A DNA stretch of 64,000 bases from Dysgonomonas sp. BGC7 (GTDB taxonomy: Bacteria > Bacteroidota > Bacteroidia > Bacteroidales > Dysgonomonadaceae): the NCBI RefSeq assembly GCF_001261735.1, contig NZ_CVRP01000006.1:1-64000 (forward strand), read 5' to 3'. Under the pieces are notes generated by a model. It did not search any database, was not told the origin of the DNA, and worked only from the letters and a program-made list of their open reading frames with translations. Position numbers and translations under genes: made by a program. Shown here piece by piece: positions 1 through 9,774 of the stretch (its first letter is position 1; every line of letters begins with the position of its first letter).

Positions 1-594
1 CCTGAAATGTTCGGTGCTGAGACTATACTAATGAACAGGGCTGAAACAAAAGAAGTATTTGACAATACGGTATTACTGATCAACAATTTCAAGCATTACT
101 TCCGAAAGTTTGACCAGCCTATTTATGAGAATCCTTCTCCGGGAAACAAAGCAGGAGGAATAACAACTCTTGAAGACAAATCTTTGGGTTGTACTCAGAA
201 AGGAGGAAACTCTGAAGTAGTGGATGTGTTAGACTACGGACAGTCGGTTACCAAGCATGGGCTGAATCTGCTGAATGCTCCCGGAAACGACCTTGTGGCG
301 GCTTCGGCGCTGGCCATGTCGGGATGCCAGATTGTACTCTTTACAACAGGGCGAGGAACTCCGTTTGGGGCATTTGTGCCTACGATGAAGATATCAACAA
401 ACAGTAAACTCTACAACTTCAAGAAAAACTGGATAGACTTTAATGCTGGGGCTCTGCTGGAAGGAAAAAGTATGCAGACGGTTCTGGACGAATTTATCAA
501 TTTCACTGTCGAAGTTTGCAACGGGAAGCATCTCAAACACGAGGAGACAGGATTTAAAGAAATTGCTATATTCAAATCAGGGGTAACCCTATAA
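1..594 (+). CDS. uxaA: Altronate dehydratase (UxaA), C-terminal part
   Basis: The reading frame is open from base 1, so the 5' part lies outside the window and only about 197 C-terminal residues are present. The conserved UxaA C-terminal motifs are clear: GCTQKGGN, then LLNAPGNDLVAASALAMSGC, then FTTGRGTPFG and FVPTMKI. In known members the enzyme removes water from D-altronate to give 2-keto-3-deoxygluconate in cytoplasmic galacturonate catabolism. The next gene is a pectate lyase, which would supply galacturonate upstream, although a terminator separates them. Family assignment is strong; activity is inferred. Confidence 0.93.
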   Translation, partial: PEMFGAETILMNRAETKEVFDNTVLLINNFKHYFRKFDQPIYENPSPGNKAGGITTLEDKSLGCTQKGGNSEVVDVLDYGQSVTKHGLNLLNAPGNDLVAASALAMSGCQIVLFTTGRGTPFGAFVPTMKISTNSKLYNFKKNWIDFNAGALLEGKSMQTVLDEFINFTVEVCNGKHLKHEETGFKEIAIFKSGVTL

Positions 595-631
595 GAAAGA
601 AAAAAGAAGAAATTTTACATACACATCAAGT

Positions 632-658
632 AGGGATAGCCCTCTGCTATCCCTTTTT
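632..658 (+). terminator. Rho-independent terminator after uxaA
   Basis: An 8-bp perfect stem (AGGGATAG/CTATCCCT) with a 7-nt loop is followed by a T-run, 38 bases after the uxaA stop. Confidence 0.85.
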
Positions 659-754
659 ACATCCTTAATCTTAAATAAAATATTACAAAATCATAGTCAT
701 TAAGGCCTTGTCTAATAAATATATAAGGCTAAAACCATGTAAATTAATACCATT

Positions 755-2929
755 ATGAAAAATCTAAACTGGCATTTTCTGCAAATAATGCTAATCGTTT
801 TCTTTGCTCTTTCATGTTCAGATGACGAGGTGATTAAAGAAGAGGAAAATCCTCTTAATTTTATTCAGATAGAAGAACTAACAGGAACCTACAAAGTAAC
901 AGATTATCTTATCTACAAAACAACAGAGAATCCTGTTAAAGATGAGAGTAAAATTGGCAATTTCTGGCAAATCGAGGAAAAGAATATTTCAATTGATTGT
1001 TCTCAAAAGGCCTCTTTTAGTTATTCAAATAATGTTATTACCTCCAATGGTGTACGATATAGAATAAACAAAGAAAATGATAAGCTCATAGTAACATTCA
1101 TTTCAGGCAGTAAAACAGAGATATATCTCGAGCCAACCACTGAGGCCTGTCCGGATGAAGGAGAGGAGAAAGAAGAAGAGAAGCCAATTACAGGGAATGT
1201 GGAGTTAGACAAACTATACGGATACGCCGAAGGAACTACAGGGGGACAAGGAGCAACAGAAGCTAATACTCATCATTTCGATAATGGGAAGAAGTTTACA
1301 GAATGGCTCAAATTAAGAGAGAAAAACAAATCGGAAGAACCTGCCATAGTATGGCTTAGTGGAACTTTTACTAAAGAAGATGGCAGAGATTCCAGTAGTC
1401 CTTGGTTCGACATAAAGAGAACTAATAATATAAGTATTTATGGAACAAACTCTTTCAAAATGGAAAATGTTGGTTTTTTCCTGAATGGAGCTAACAATAT
1501 AATTATAAGAAACATATATATTAAAATGCCAAAGGCAGATAATGGAGCTGATGGTATATCGATGCAAGCATCGAGCAAAGTATGGATAGACCATTGTACT
1601 TTCGAGTCGATGAATCAAACTTCGGACTATGAAGATGGATCTTGCGATATTACACATGCAACAAAACAGGTAACCGTATCATGGAATCATTTTATAAAAA
1701 CGCAGAAAACAGCTTTAGTCGGACACTCTAACAGTGCAACTGCCGATGCTGTTATTACAGCCACTTTCCATCACAATTATTTCGATAAATCTAGCTCAAG
1801 ACATCCAAGAGTAAGATTCGGAAAAGTACATGTTTATAATAATTTCTATAACGGAGTTACAACCTACGGAGTAGGTAGTGCATATGAAGCAAAAGTACTT
1901 GTAGAGTACAATAATTTCGATGCTGTTCATTTACCAACAGATATTTGCACCTTCCCTGCTAAAAAATCAGGGAGTAGTTGGGTATCGAATCTCACTGGGA
2001 GTAAGGCCGGATATCTATATGAAAGAGACAATACCTTTACCAACAAGCCTTCGAACTCATCTGACCCATATCCTTTTGTCAATACAGAATATATTGCATA
2101 CAACGGAGAAAAGTTGAACACACCTCTTATTTTTAATGACTTCAAACCTGAATATGAATATATCTTAGATGATTCGGAAAAAATAAATGAAATAGTACCA
2201 TCCGGAGCAGGAGTAGGAAAGCTTCCAAATTTCGAAACAGCTCCTATAGATGTAAACAATGGAAATATAACCGGAGGGAATGAAGGAGGAGGAGAAAATC
2301 CAACTCCTGACCCCGATCCAGAAGAGGGGAAGGAACTTGGTGGAGGTTGGTATGCGTTGAATATAGGAGATGCAGATGGAACGAACTCCATATCGACAGA
2401 TAAGAAAGCCATTACCATGACAGGAAAAGGTAAATTTGAAAGTGGAAAACAGGAGTTTAGCTATGTATACAGAGAAATTACAGGCGATTTTGAGATAACT
2501 GTTTCATTAGACGACTACACTACAGCCAGCTCATCCAATCAGTCGGAAGCCGGGCTTTTATTCACTCCCGATATAACTACTACAGGCAATGATTTCATGC
2601 ACGCACTAAGTGGCAAAGGAGGAAATGCCTTCAACTATTCCCATCGTATATCTGTTGCCAATTCGTCTAAAGGAGGACTGGATACACCTACAACTTCGGG
2701 AGGAAAAACATATTTGAAATTGAGAAGAGTTGGTAACAATTATTACTCATCCTATTCCCTTGATGGAGGAATAACATATGGTAAAGAATCGACGAAAACA
2801 TTTACCATTGAATTACCGAATAAACTATATGTAGGGCTAGTTGTAAATAGTGGCAGTACAAGCCAGACAGCAACAGCGATATTTAGCGATCTGAAGATAA
2901 ATGGCATAGCTTATCTGTTCGGGGATTAA
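755..2929 (+). CDS. Pectate lyase family 1 (PL1) surface lipoprotein with C-terminal accessory domain
   Basis: This is a 724-residue lipoprotein with a lipobox ending at Cys21 (FALSC). Residues about 30-145 are an unassigned N-terminal domain ending in an acidic linker. Residues about 150-500 form a PL1 right-handed beta-helix: WIDHCTFES, DGSCDITH, SWNHF followed by KTALVGHS, HHNYFDKSSSRHPRVRFG and HVYNN are the classic pectate lyase motifs, including the RHPRVR catalytic-arginine stretch. A Gly/Pro/Asp linker leads to a C-terminal beta-sandwich of about 190 residues resembling the DUF1349-type concanavalin-like module, possibly carbohydrate-binding. It should cleave polygalacturonan by beta-elimination at the cell surface. 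It is monocistronic, with its own terminator. Confidence 0.92.
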   Translation: MKNLNWHFLQIMLIVFFALSCSDDEVIKEEENPLNFIQIEELTGTYKVTDYLIYKTTENPVKDESKIGNFWQIEEKNISIDCSQKASFSYSNNVITSNGVRYRINKENDKLIVTFISGSKTEIYLEPTTEACPDEGEEKEEEKPITGNVELDKLYGYAEGTTGGQGATEANTHHFDNGKKFTEWLKLREKNKSEEPAIVWLSGTFTKEDGRDSSSPWFDIKRTNNISIYGTNSFKMENVGFFLNGANNIIIRNIYIKMPKADNGADGISMQASSKVWIDHCTFESMNQTSDYEDGSCDITHATKQVTVSWNHFIKTQKTALVGHSNSATADAVITATFHHNYFDKSSSRHPRVRFGKVHVYNNFYNGVTTYGVGSAYEAKVLVEYNNFDAVHLPTDICTFPAKKSGSSWVSNLTGSKAGYLYERDNTFTNKPSNSSDPYPFVNTEYIAYNGEKLNTPLIFNDFKPEYEYILDDSEKINEIVPSGAGVGKLPNFETAPIDVNNGNITGGNEGGGENPTPDPDPEEGKELGGGWYALNIGDADGTNSISTDKKAITMTGKGKFESGKQEFSYVYREITGDFEITVSLDDYTTASSSNQSEAGLLFTPDITTTGNDFMHALSGKGGNAFNYSHRISVANSSKGGLDTPTTSGGKTYLKLRRVGNNYYSSYSLDGGITYGKESTKTFTIELPNKLYVGLVVNSGSTSQTATAIFSDLKINGIAYLFGD

Positions 2930-2962
2930 TAAACAAAGACAAGATATAAAGGTATAAAATTA

Positions 2963-2994
2963 AACGGGCTTCTATCTAAGGAAGCCCGTTTTCT
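2963..2994 (+). terminator. Terminator after the pectate lyase gene
   Basis: A 10-bp perfect stem (AACGGGCTTC/GAAGCCCGTT) with an 8-nt loop is followed by TTTC. Confidence 0.88.
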
Positions 2995-3036
2995 GTTAAA
3001 TTAGAGAACTTTATTTTTTTTATTTTCTTTTTCTAG

Positions 3037-3044
3037 TACTTTTG
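3037..3044 (+). promoter_or_regulatory. Bacteroides-type -7 box upstream of the ECF sigma gene
   Basis: TACTTTTG matches the Bacteroidota primary-sigma -7 consensus TAnnTTTG. No good TTTG -33 box is seen at the expected spacing. Transcription would begin near 3050, downstream of a possible TTG start at 3042, so translation most likely begins at the ATG at 3081. Confidence 0.55.
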
Positions 3045-3080
3045 TTTATAAAGTGGGCAATACAAATATACCTTTACAGT

Positions 3081-3653
3081 ATGGCTGAATCCTTGGGGTT
3101 ACATTTTTTCAACCAATTATACACAGATTATAATCTGAGGTTTGTCCGTTTTGCCAACTCATACGTTCGAAACATTACTGTTGCAGAAGATATAGTTACC
3201 GAAGCCTTTGTTGCCTACTGGGAAAATAGAAATAATTTATCAGAGAATTCGAATATCCCTGCATATGTATTGACTATTATACGCAATAAATGCTTAAATT
3301 ATCTCCAACAACAAAAAATACACAATGAAATTTTAGACAATATACAGGCTCACTCCAACTGGGTATTAGATATGCAAATATCAACATTGGAAGCCTGTAA
3401 TCCGGAAGCCCTATTTTCGTCCGAAGTACAAAAGATAATAGATGATACACTTGCATCCCTACCAGAAAAGACATTAGAAGTTTTTATAATGAGCAGATAT
3501 AAAAATATGTCTCACAAAGAAATAGCAGAAGCTCTACAAATAACAACAAAAGGTGTCGAGTTTCATATTACTAAGGCACTTGCCCAACTCCGTAAGAATC
3601 TGAAAGACTATACTTTTATCTTTTTAATATTATTTCTTTACAATAACCACTAG
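3081..3653 (+). CDS. ECF-type RNA polymerase sigma factor
   Basis: A 190-residue protein starting MAESLGLHFF. Region 2 covers about residues 10-75 (AEDIVTEAFVAYWENR, then a YVLTIIRNKCLNYL stretch) and region 4 about 125-180 (LPEKTLEVFIMSRYKNMSHK, then EIAEALQITTKGVEFHITKA helix-turn-helix). The frame can be extended 13 codons upstream to a TTG, but that TTG lies inside the probable -7 box, so the ATG at 3081 is preferred. A FecR-type anti-sigma gene follows 44 bases later, and then the SusC/SusD genes. This is the usual Bacteroidota switch in which the outer-membrane receptor signals through FecR to the sigma factor. Confidence 0.93.
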   Translation: MAESLGLHFFNQLYTDYNLRFVRFANSYVRNITVAEDIVTEAFVAYWENRNNLSENSNIPAYVLTIIRNKCLNYLQQQKIHNEILDNIQAHSNWVLDMQISTLEACNPEALFSSEVQKIIDDTLASLPEKTLEVFIMSRYKNMSHKEIAEALQITTKGVEFHITKALAQLRKNLKDYTFIFLILFLYNNH

Positions 3654-3697
3654 GGATATGCTTCTCTCATCTGTTATTAATATAGATAACAGATAAA

Positions 3698-4651
3698 ATG
3701 AATTATAAATTAATATATAAATTTTTTGAAGGCCAAACTTCTATGGAAGAAGAGATGGCTCTACGAGAGTGGATTAATGAAACTCCAGATAACGAAAGAC
3801 TATTTTTAGAAGAGCGTAATATATATGATGCTTTTATTCTAAATAGTGAGAATAAAACAAAGGCTGAATCCTATCCTGAAAGAAGAATTATATCTTCAAA
3901 TAAGAATAAACATTATCTAAAAGAATTTCTAAAAATTGCAGCAGTATTTCTGGTAACTGCATTGGGCACATGGTACTACTTCTCAGAATCAAAGATCTCA
4001 GATACAATGCAAACAATATCGGTACCGGCAGGACAGAGATTAAACCTTATCTTACCTGATGGCACTAACATCTGGCTAAACGCAAAAACGACAATAAAAT
4101 ATCCAATAACATTCAACAACGACAAACGCCTCATATACTTAGACGGACAAGCATATTTTGATGTCGTAAAAAATGAAGATGTTCCATTTATTGTAGACAC
4201 AAAAATAGGACAAGTAAGAGCTTTGGGAACAAAATTTGATGTATTAGCTTATTCCGACGACACCATATTCGAGACAACCTTGATGGAAGGCAAGGTAAAA
4301 GTAAATTTACAGCACAACCCTCAGCAATCTGTTATACTAAGTCCTAGAGACAAATCCGCATTAGAGAATGGAGAATTAAAAGTATCCATTATAGAAGATT
4401 TTAGCAAATATGAATGGCGAAACGGATTTATAAGTTTTAGAGACGAAACCTTTGAGAATATCATGAAATCTTTTGAAAAAATATACGATGTAAAAATTGT
4501 GATACAGAACACAAAGGTTAATAAGTTCACTTTCACAGGAAAGTTCAGAGTAACAGATGGAGTCGATTATGCCTTACGTGTATTACAAAGAGACGTGAAA
4601 TTTAGTTACGAACGAGACAATGAAAAACATATAATATACATAAACCAATAG
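3698..4651 (+). CDS. FecR-family anti-sigma factor
   Basis: A 317-residue inner-membrane protein with a short cytoplasmic N-terminus (about 1-74) that should bind the ECF sigma factor, one membrane segment at about 76-95 (FLKIAAVFLVTALGTWYYF), a periplasmic FecR domain (about 110-215, with VPAGQRLNLILPDGTNIWLN and GQAYFDV) and a C-terminal DUF4974-type STN-like domain (about 245-315). It should hold the sigma factor inactive until the downstream SusC transporter, through its N-terminal signalling domain, reports substrate. The gene order sigma-FecR-SusC supports this. Confidence 0.93.
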   Translation: MNYKLIYKFFEGQTSMEEEMALREWINETPDNERLFLEERNIYDAFILNSENKTKAESYPERRIISSNKNKHYLKEFLKIAAVFLVTALGTWYYFSESKISDTMQTISVPAGQRLNLILPDGTNIWLNAKTTIKYPITFNNDKRLIYLDGQAYFDVVKNEDVPFIVDTKIGQVRALGTKFDVLAYSDDTIFETTLMEGKVKVNLQHNPQQSVILSPRDKSALENGELKVSIIEDFSKYEWRNGFISFRDETFENIMKSFEKIYDVKIVIQNTKVNKFTFTGKFRVTDGVDYALRVLQRDVKFSYERDNEKHIIYINQ

Positions 4652-4701
4652 AAAACCTCAAAAAAATCTAATGCCTATGAAATAAATGAAAAAGTACAAA
4701 A

Positions 4702-4733
4702 AAGCCAATAAATGTTGCAGCATTTATTGGCTT
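4702..4733. other. Perfect 13-bp hairpin between the FecR and SusC genes
   Basis: AAGCCAATAAATG and CATTTATTGGCTT are perfect inverted repeats around a 6-nt loop (TTGCAG). On the plus strand no T-run follows. On the minus strand an A6 becomes a T6, so as a terminator it reads leftward. It may be a processing or stability hairpin that separates the regulatory genes from the highly expressed SusC transcript. Confidence 0.6.
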
Positions 4734-4785
4734 AAAGAGTCAATACAATTTTTTAGATCGTATTAATTAAAAACATCGTAAATCT

Positions 4786-7700
4786 ATGGAAAATAATGTC
4801 TTTCAAGATCATTTACACCCGAAAAATAAAAAAATTAAACATTTTTTTAGAATTATGAAAATCACAACTTTATTATTCTTTTTAGGGGTACTCTCTATTT
4901 ATGCAGGAGACTCATACTCCCAAAATGCGAGGGTCACAATTAATAGAAAAAATGTTCAGTTAGAAACACTTCTAACCGAAATAGAAAAACAAACCGATTA
5001 TCTGTTCATTTATAATAATCAGGTAGAGGTAAAACAGGTTGTATCAGTAGATGCTGAAAATAAGCCTGTTTCTCAATTATTAAATGATGTGCTTAAAAAA
5101 ACGGATATAAATTACGTTATGGAAGGCACACACATTGTTTTATCAAACAAAAAAAATAAATCTTTTGAAGATGGGAACAGTTCCCTACAACAAAGTAAAA
5201 AAATAATAGGAACAATACGGGATGGAGCAGGAGAACCATTGATAGGAGTCAGTGTTTCAATAAAAGGCACTACAACTGGTACGATGACCGATATAGATGG
5301 AAATTTTAGTATCAACGCATCGCCTGACGATATTCTTTTATTTTCTTATGTAGGATATAACCACCAAGAAAAAAAGGTCGGAACCAATTCAACCTTTAGT
5401 ATTATTCTTACCGAAAACACGACAATATTAGATGAAGTTGTTGTTACGGCATTAGGAATCAAACGTGCAGAAAAAGCATTAAGCTACAATGTGCAGAAAA
5501 TAACAAATGAAGATCTAACATCTGTAAAAAATGCGAACTTCATGAATTCTCTTGCCGGTAAGGTAGCAGGTGTTCAGATTAACTCAAGTGCTGCTGGTCC
5601 GGGTTCTGCCGTTAAGGTAGTTATGCGCGGAGCTAAATCCATTTCTTTGAGCAACAATGCGCTATATGTAATAGATGGTATTCCAATGAACAACTTTACA
5701 GGAAATAGTGGTGCAGAAATGGGTTCTCTATCTTCTCAGCCGGGTACGGAAAGTATTGCAGATATCAATCCCGACGATATAGAAAATATGTCTGTCTTGA
5801 CAGGGCCATCTGCTGCTGCTCTTTATGGTTATGAAGGTGCTAACGGAGTTGTTCTTATTACAACAAAAAAAGGAAAGGCAGGTAGAACCACTGTTACATA
5901 CAGTAATAGTACTACTTTCTCTGATCCGTTAAAGATGCCAAAATTCCAAAATGTATATGGGAATGTCTCCGGACAAAGTAAAAGTTGGGGTGAAAAACAG
6001 AATAATTACAGATATGATCCTAAAAACTTTTTCAATACCGGAACTAATGTAGCAAATACCGTTTCTCTTTCTACAGGAAGTGAAAAAAGCCAAAGCTATT
6101 TCTCTGTATCGGCCAACAATGCTTCAGGTATTCTCCCCAACAATGACTATGACAGATATAACTTTACCTATCGCAATACAACCTCATTTCTGAATGATAA
6201 ATTTGTTCTGGATGCGAGTGCAAATTATATTTTGCAAAATAATAAAAACATGGTTTCTCAGGGACAATACTTTAATCCGCTGCCTTCACTCTATCTTTTT
6301 CCTCGTGGCGAGGACTTCAGTGATGTTCAGGTCTATGAGCATGATGATCCTGCAACAGGAGCAACTACTCAATTTTGGCCATATGGAGATCAGGGATTAT
6401 CATTGCAAAATCCATATTGGATAATGAACAGAATGAACAGAGAAACAAATAGAAAGCGCTATATGCTATCAGCTAGTTTACAATATAATATTACAGATTG
6501 GCTAAATATAGTAGGGCGTGTAAACATCGACAATTCTACAGTAAAAAATACAGATAAACGTTATGCAGGTACACTAAATACATTCGCCGGGAAAAAAGGA
6601 CGCTATAGATTAGGACTTAGAGATGACAGACAGGTATATGCAGATGCAATGGCAACAATAAAAAGAAATATATCTGATTTTTCTTTCGATATAAATTTAG
6701 GTACATCGATTAAAGACCGTCGTTGGGAGAGTAATATGATTGAAGGTGATCTCAATAAAGCTACAAATTGGTTCTCGACAGAGAATATGGGGCGTGCTGT
6801 CGGTGTTTTCAAAATAGATGAAGATGGCCTTAAACGTCAAACCCAATCAATATTTGCAAACGCAGAAATCGGATATAAAAATTTCTTATACCTTACTCTT
6901 ACCGGCCGTAACGACTGGGATTCAGCTCTTGCTTATTCAGAATCAAAGGAAAGATCATTTCTTTATCCTTCAGTCGGTTTATCCGGACTTATTAGTGAAG
7001 TCGTAAGTTTACCTAAATGGTTCAGTTATCTAAAGGCACGTCTTTCATTTACTTCTGTAGGTTCTTCTTATGATCCATACCTAACAAGAGAGTTTTACCA
7101 CTATGATGAACAAACCGACTCATATAAATTAGCTGAATTAATTCCTAATTATAGATTAAAACCTGAGATTACAGATTCTTTTGAAGCTGGACTTAACATG
7201 AGATTCTTAAATGGATCCCTCAATTTAGATGCTACTTATTATTATTCTGACACTCGTAACCAAACTCTGAAAAGAATGGTAGATACAAGTGGTGGTTATA
7301 AAGGAGAATATATACAGGCTGGTAGTGTCGCTAATACAGGAATCGAATTAGCTCTAGGATATAATAATAGTTGGAGTGGATTCTCCTGGACTTCCAATTA
7401 TACGTTTACTTACAATAAAAACAAAGTAAAAGATATCTTAGGGAAAAAAGGGAAAGAGACAAATATCAAAGAATATGATACAGGTGTATTAGGAAGCTCT
7501 GGTTCTCCAATAGTAAGATTAACAGAGGGAGGCACAATGGGTGATATATATATGACTTCCGATTTCAAACGAGACAATAATGGTTATATCTATTTAGATC
7601 CTGCAACACTATTACCCTCTATGGTTAGCCTCAAATCGGAGGATTATAAAAAAATAGGATCTCTATTACCAAAAATCCATATGGGATGGCGCAATTCATT

Positions 7701-8163
7701 CTCTTACAAAGGAGTGAGCCTTAATGTATTACTTTCCGGTCGATTTGGAGGCCTAGTTGTTTCTAACACACAAGCAATACTTGACCGCTATGGAGTCTCT
7801 GAACATAGTGCCCAATTACGTGAATCTGGAGGAGTAAGTATTAATGGAAGACAAGTCTCTACTCAAGATTTTCTCAATGTAGTTGGTGAGGGTACTGGTA
7901 AAGCAGACTATTATGTATATAAAGCAGATAATATACGTCTACAAGAAGTAAGCATGGAATATACTTTACCAAGAAAATGGGTGAACAATATTGCTGGTAT
8001 AACAGTCGGAATTGTCGGAAGTAATCTTGCGATGTTATATTGTAAAGCTCCATTCGATCCTGAATTAGTTGCATCAGCTTCAAGCACATTCTATACAGGT
8101 GTTGATTATTTTATGCAACCAAGTCTTAGAAATATAGGATTCAGTCTTAAATTACAATTCTAA
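4786..8163 (+). CDS. SusC-like TonB-dependent outer-membrane glycan transporter with signalling domain
   Basis: A 1125-residue protein. The signal peptide lies after a charged leader (MKITTLLFFLGVLSIYA begins at residue 24, a possible alternative start at 4855). Residues about 45-120 are an STN signalling domain (VQLETLLTEIEKQTDYLFIY). Residues about 138-215 are a CarboxypepD_reg-like domain (GEPLIGVSVSIKGTTTGT, then DIDGNFSI). A TonB box/plug follows (ILDEVVVTALGIKR, then NALYVIDGIPM) and then the beta-barrel to a terminal QF. The STN domain is the part known to talk to FecR anti-sigma factors, and such a pair lies just upstream. It should import N-glycan fragments released by the neighbouring surface enzymes. 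Confidence 0.96.
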   Translation: MENNVFQDHLHPKNKKIKHFFRIMKITTLLFFLGVLSIYAGDSYSQNARVTINRKNVQLETLLTEIEKQTDYLFIYNNQVEVKQVVSVDAENKPVSQLLNDVLKKTDINYVMEGTHIVLSNKKNKSFEDGNSSLQQSKKIIGTIRDGAGEPLIGVSVSIKGTTTGTMTDIDGNFSINASPDDILLFSYVGYNHQEKKVGTNSTFSIILTENTTILDEVVVTALGIKRAEKALSYNVQKITNEDLTSVKNANFMNSLAGKVAGVQINSSAAGPGSAVKVVMRGAKSISLSNNALYVIDGIPMNNFTGNSGAEMGSLSSQPGTESIADINPDDIENMSVLTGPSAAALYGYEGANGVVLITTKKGKAGRTTVTYSNSTTFSDPLKMPKFQNVYGNVSGQSKSWGEKQNNYRYDPKNFFNTGTNVANTVSLSTGSEKSQSYFSVSANNASGILPNNDYDRYNFTYRNTTSFLNDKFVLDASANYILQNNKNMVSQGQYFNPLPSLYLFPRGEDFSDVQVYEHDDPATGATTQFWPYGDQGLSLQNPYWIMNRMNRETNRKRYMLSASLQYNITDWLNIVGRVNIDNSTVKNTDKRYAGTLNTFAGKKGRYRLGLRDDRQVYADAMATIKRNISDFSFDINLGTSIKDRRWESNMIEGDLNKATNWFSTENMGRAVGVFKIDEDGLKRQTQSIFANAEIGYKNFLYLTLTGRNDWDSALAYSESKERSFLYPSVGLSGLISEVVSLPKWFSYLKARLSFTSVGSSYDPYLTREFYHYDEQTDSYKLAELIPNYRLKPEITDSFEAGLNMRFLNGSLNLDATYYYSDTRNQTLKRMVDTSGGYKGEYIQAGSVANTGIELALGYNNSWSGFSWTSNYTFTYNKNKVKDILGKKGKETNIKEYDTGVLGSSGSPIVRLTEGGTMGDIYMTSDFKRDNNGYIYLDPATLLPSMVSLKSEDYKKIGSLLPKIHMGWRNSFSYKGVSLNVLLSGRFGGLVVSNTQAILDRYGVSEHSAQLRESGGVSINGRQVSTQDFLNVVGEGTGKADYYVYKADNIRLQEVSMEYTLPRKWVNNIAGITVGIVGSNLAMLYCKAPFDPELVASASSTFYTGVDYFMQPSLRNIGFSLKLQF

Positions 8164-8168
8164 AAGAA

Positions 8169-9749
8169 ATGAAAACAATGAAACAATATAATCTGAAAGA
8201 AATGATAATGGCAATAGCTCTCTCATTTGCTATTCTCTTATCATCATGTATAGATGATAAACTAAATTTGCATCCGACCGATCCAACCGAAGACGACTTT
8301 ACCGAAGCAGAGATATTAGGTCTGCTTTTCCCCACATTGATATCCACTATGCACTATGCACAAGAGAATCGAAACCAAATGGTAGACCAGATGGTTGGAG
8401 CACAATATGGAGGGTATATGGTTACCATCAATAATTGGCAAGGAACAAATTTTGGGACATTCAACCCTTCTACAAACTGGGTAGATTATTCGTTCTCTAC
8501 AATTATGGTTGACTTTTACTCCAATTACAACAAAGTAAAAAGAGTAACAGAAAGCAAAGGTTACATATATGCCTGGGCGAATATATTAAGAGTGGGGACA
8601 ATGCTCCGTGTCACAGATATTTATGGTCCTATTCCGTATTCCCAAACCGAAGCAGGTTTTGAAGCAGTAAAATATGATAATGTACAAGATGTATACCATA
8701 ATATGATAGCTGATTTGAACAATAGTATAGAAGTTTTGAATAGCTACATATTAAGTAGCCAAGGTCAGGAAAGTCCATTAGCCGAATATGATAATGTATA
8801 TAAAGGTGATTTTAGTAAATGGGTCAAATTTGCCAACTCATTAAAATTAAGGATGGCAATCCGCATTGCTGCTGTAGATACCGAATATGCAAAAAAAGCT
8901 ATTGAAGAAGCTATAATAGCCGGCCCAATAGTATCGAATGTCGATAATGCTTTCATTCCTACTGATGACAACCCTTATTATAAAGCTTCTGTATCATGGG
9001 GAGATTTAGCTATAAGCGCAACATTATCTGCATACATGAATGGTTACACGGATCCCCGTCGCTCAGGATATATGACAATGGCTACCGGCTCTACTTATAG
9101 AGGTGTACGTATGGGTATAAAAGATATAGACAAATCAGTATATTCTGGTTCTAATTTTTCAAAACCAGCTTTTAATGCGCAATCTCCATTATTAGTATTT
9201 TGTGCTGCCGAAACTGCTTTTCTTAAAGCAGAAGCTGCTTTAAAAGGATGGATAGCAGGAGGAGATTCGCAAGCTAAAGCTTTTTATGAAGAAGGAATAA
9301 AACTTTCGATGGAACAACACAAAGTTTCTATAGGAAACTATTTATCAGGAACAACTTCTCCAGAAGAATATAAAGATATCTCCGCCTCAGGTAATAATAT
9401 TACAGTAAGTAATCCTATTACCGTTTCTTGGGATAATTTTGGCACCACACAAAACACAAAATTGGAAAAAATTATAACTCAGAAATGGCTGGCAAACTTC
9501 CCTCTTGGCATGGAATCATGGAGCGATCATCGTCGCACCGGTTTCCCTCAACTATTTCCAGCCAAAGACAACCTAAGTTCTGCCGGATTTATAGGAGCAG
9601 TTACCAATACATCTTCCCGTATGGCAAGACGCCTACCTTTTCCTGACTCTCAGTATAGAGGAAACAGTGAAAATGTCAAAAAAGCAGTACAAATGTTAGG
9701 TGGAGATGATGTGGCAAATACTGATCTTTGGTGGGCTAAAAAACCATAA
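8169..9749 (+). CDS. SusD/RagB-family surface glycan-binding lipoprotein
   Basis: A 526-residue lipoprotein (lipobox LLSSC, Cys27) with the alpha-helical TPR-like SusD fold: the WANILRVGTMLRVTDIYGPI region, FANSLKLRMAIRIA, AETAFLKAEAALKGW, and the C-terminal LANFPLGMESWSDHRRTGFP segment. It resembles the SusD-like_2 subfamily. It starts 5 bases after the SusC stop and should form the lid of that transporter at the cell surface. Confidence 0.95.
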   Translation: MKTMKQYNLKEMIMAIALSFAILLSSCIDDKLNLHPTDPTEDDFTEAEILGLLFPTLISTMHYAQENRNQMVDQMVGAQYGGYMVTINNWQGTNFGTFNPSTNWVDYSFSTIMVDFYSNYNKVKRVTESKGYIYAWANILRVGTMLRVTDIYGPIPYSQTEAGFEAVKYDNVQDVYHNMIADLNNSIEVLNSYILSSQGQESPLAEYDNVYKGDFSKWVKFANSLKLRMAIRIAAVDTEYAKKAIEEAIIAGPIVSNVDNAFIPTDDNPYYKASVSWGDLAISATLSAYMNGYTDPRRSGYMTMATGSTYRGVRMGIKDIDKSVYSGSNFSKPAFNAQSPLLVFCAAETAFLKAEAALKGWIAGGDSQAKAFYEEGIKLSMEQHKVSIGNYLSGTTSPEEYKDISASGNNITVSNPITVSWDNFGTTQNTKLEKIITQKWLANFPLGMESWSDHRRTGFPQLFPAKDNLSSAGFIGAVTNTSSRMARRLPFPDSQYRGNSENVKKAVQMLGGDDVANTDLWWAKKP

Positions 9750-9774
9750 GTAGATACCTTAAAAATAGAAGATT

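Noticed and set aside
3042-3080. Upstream TTG start for the ECF sigma gene
   Set aside because: The TTG lies inside the TACTTTTG -7 box, so it would not be in the message. The ATG at 3081 gives the usual ECF N-terminus.
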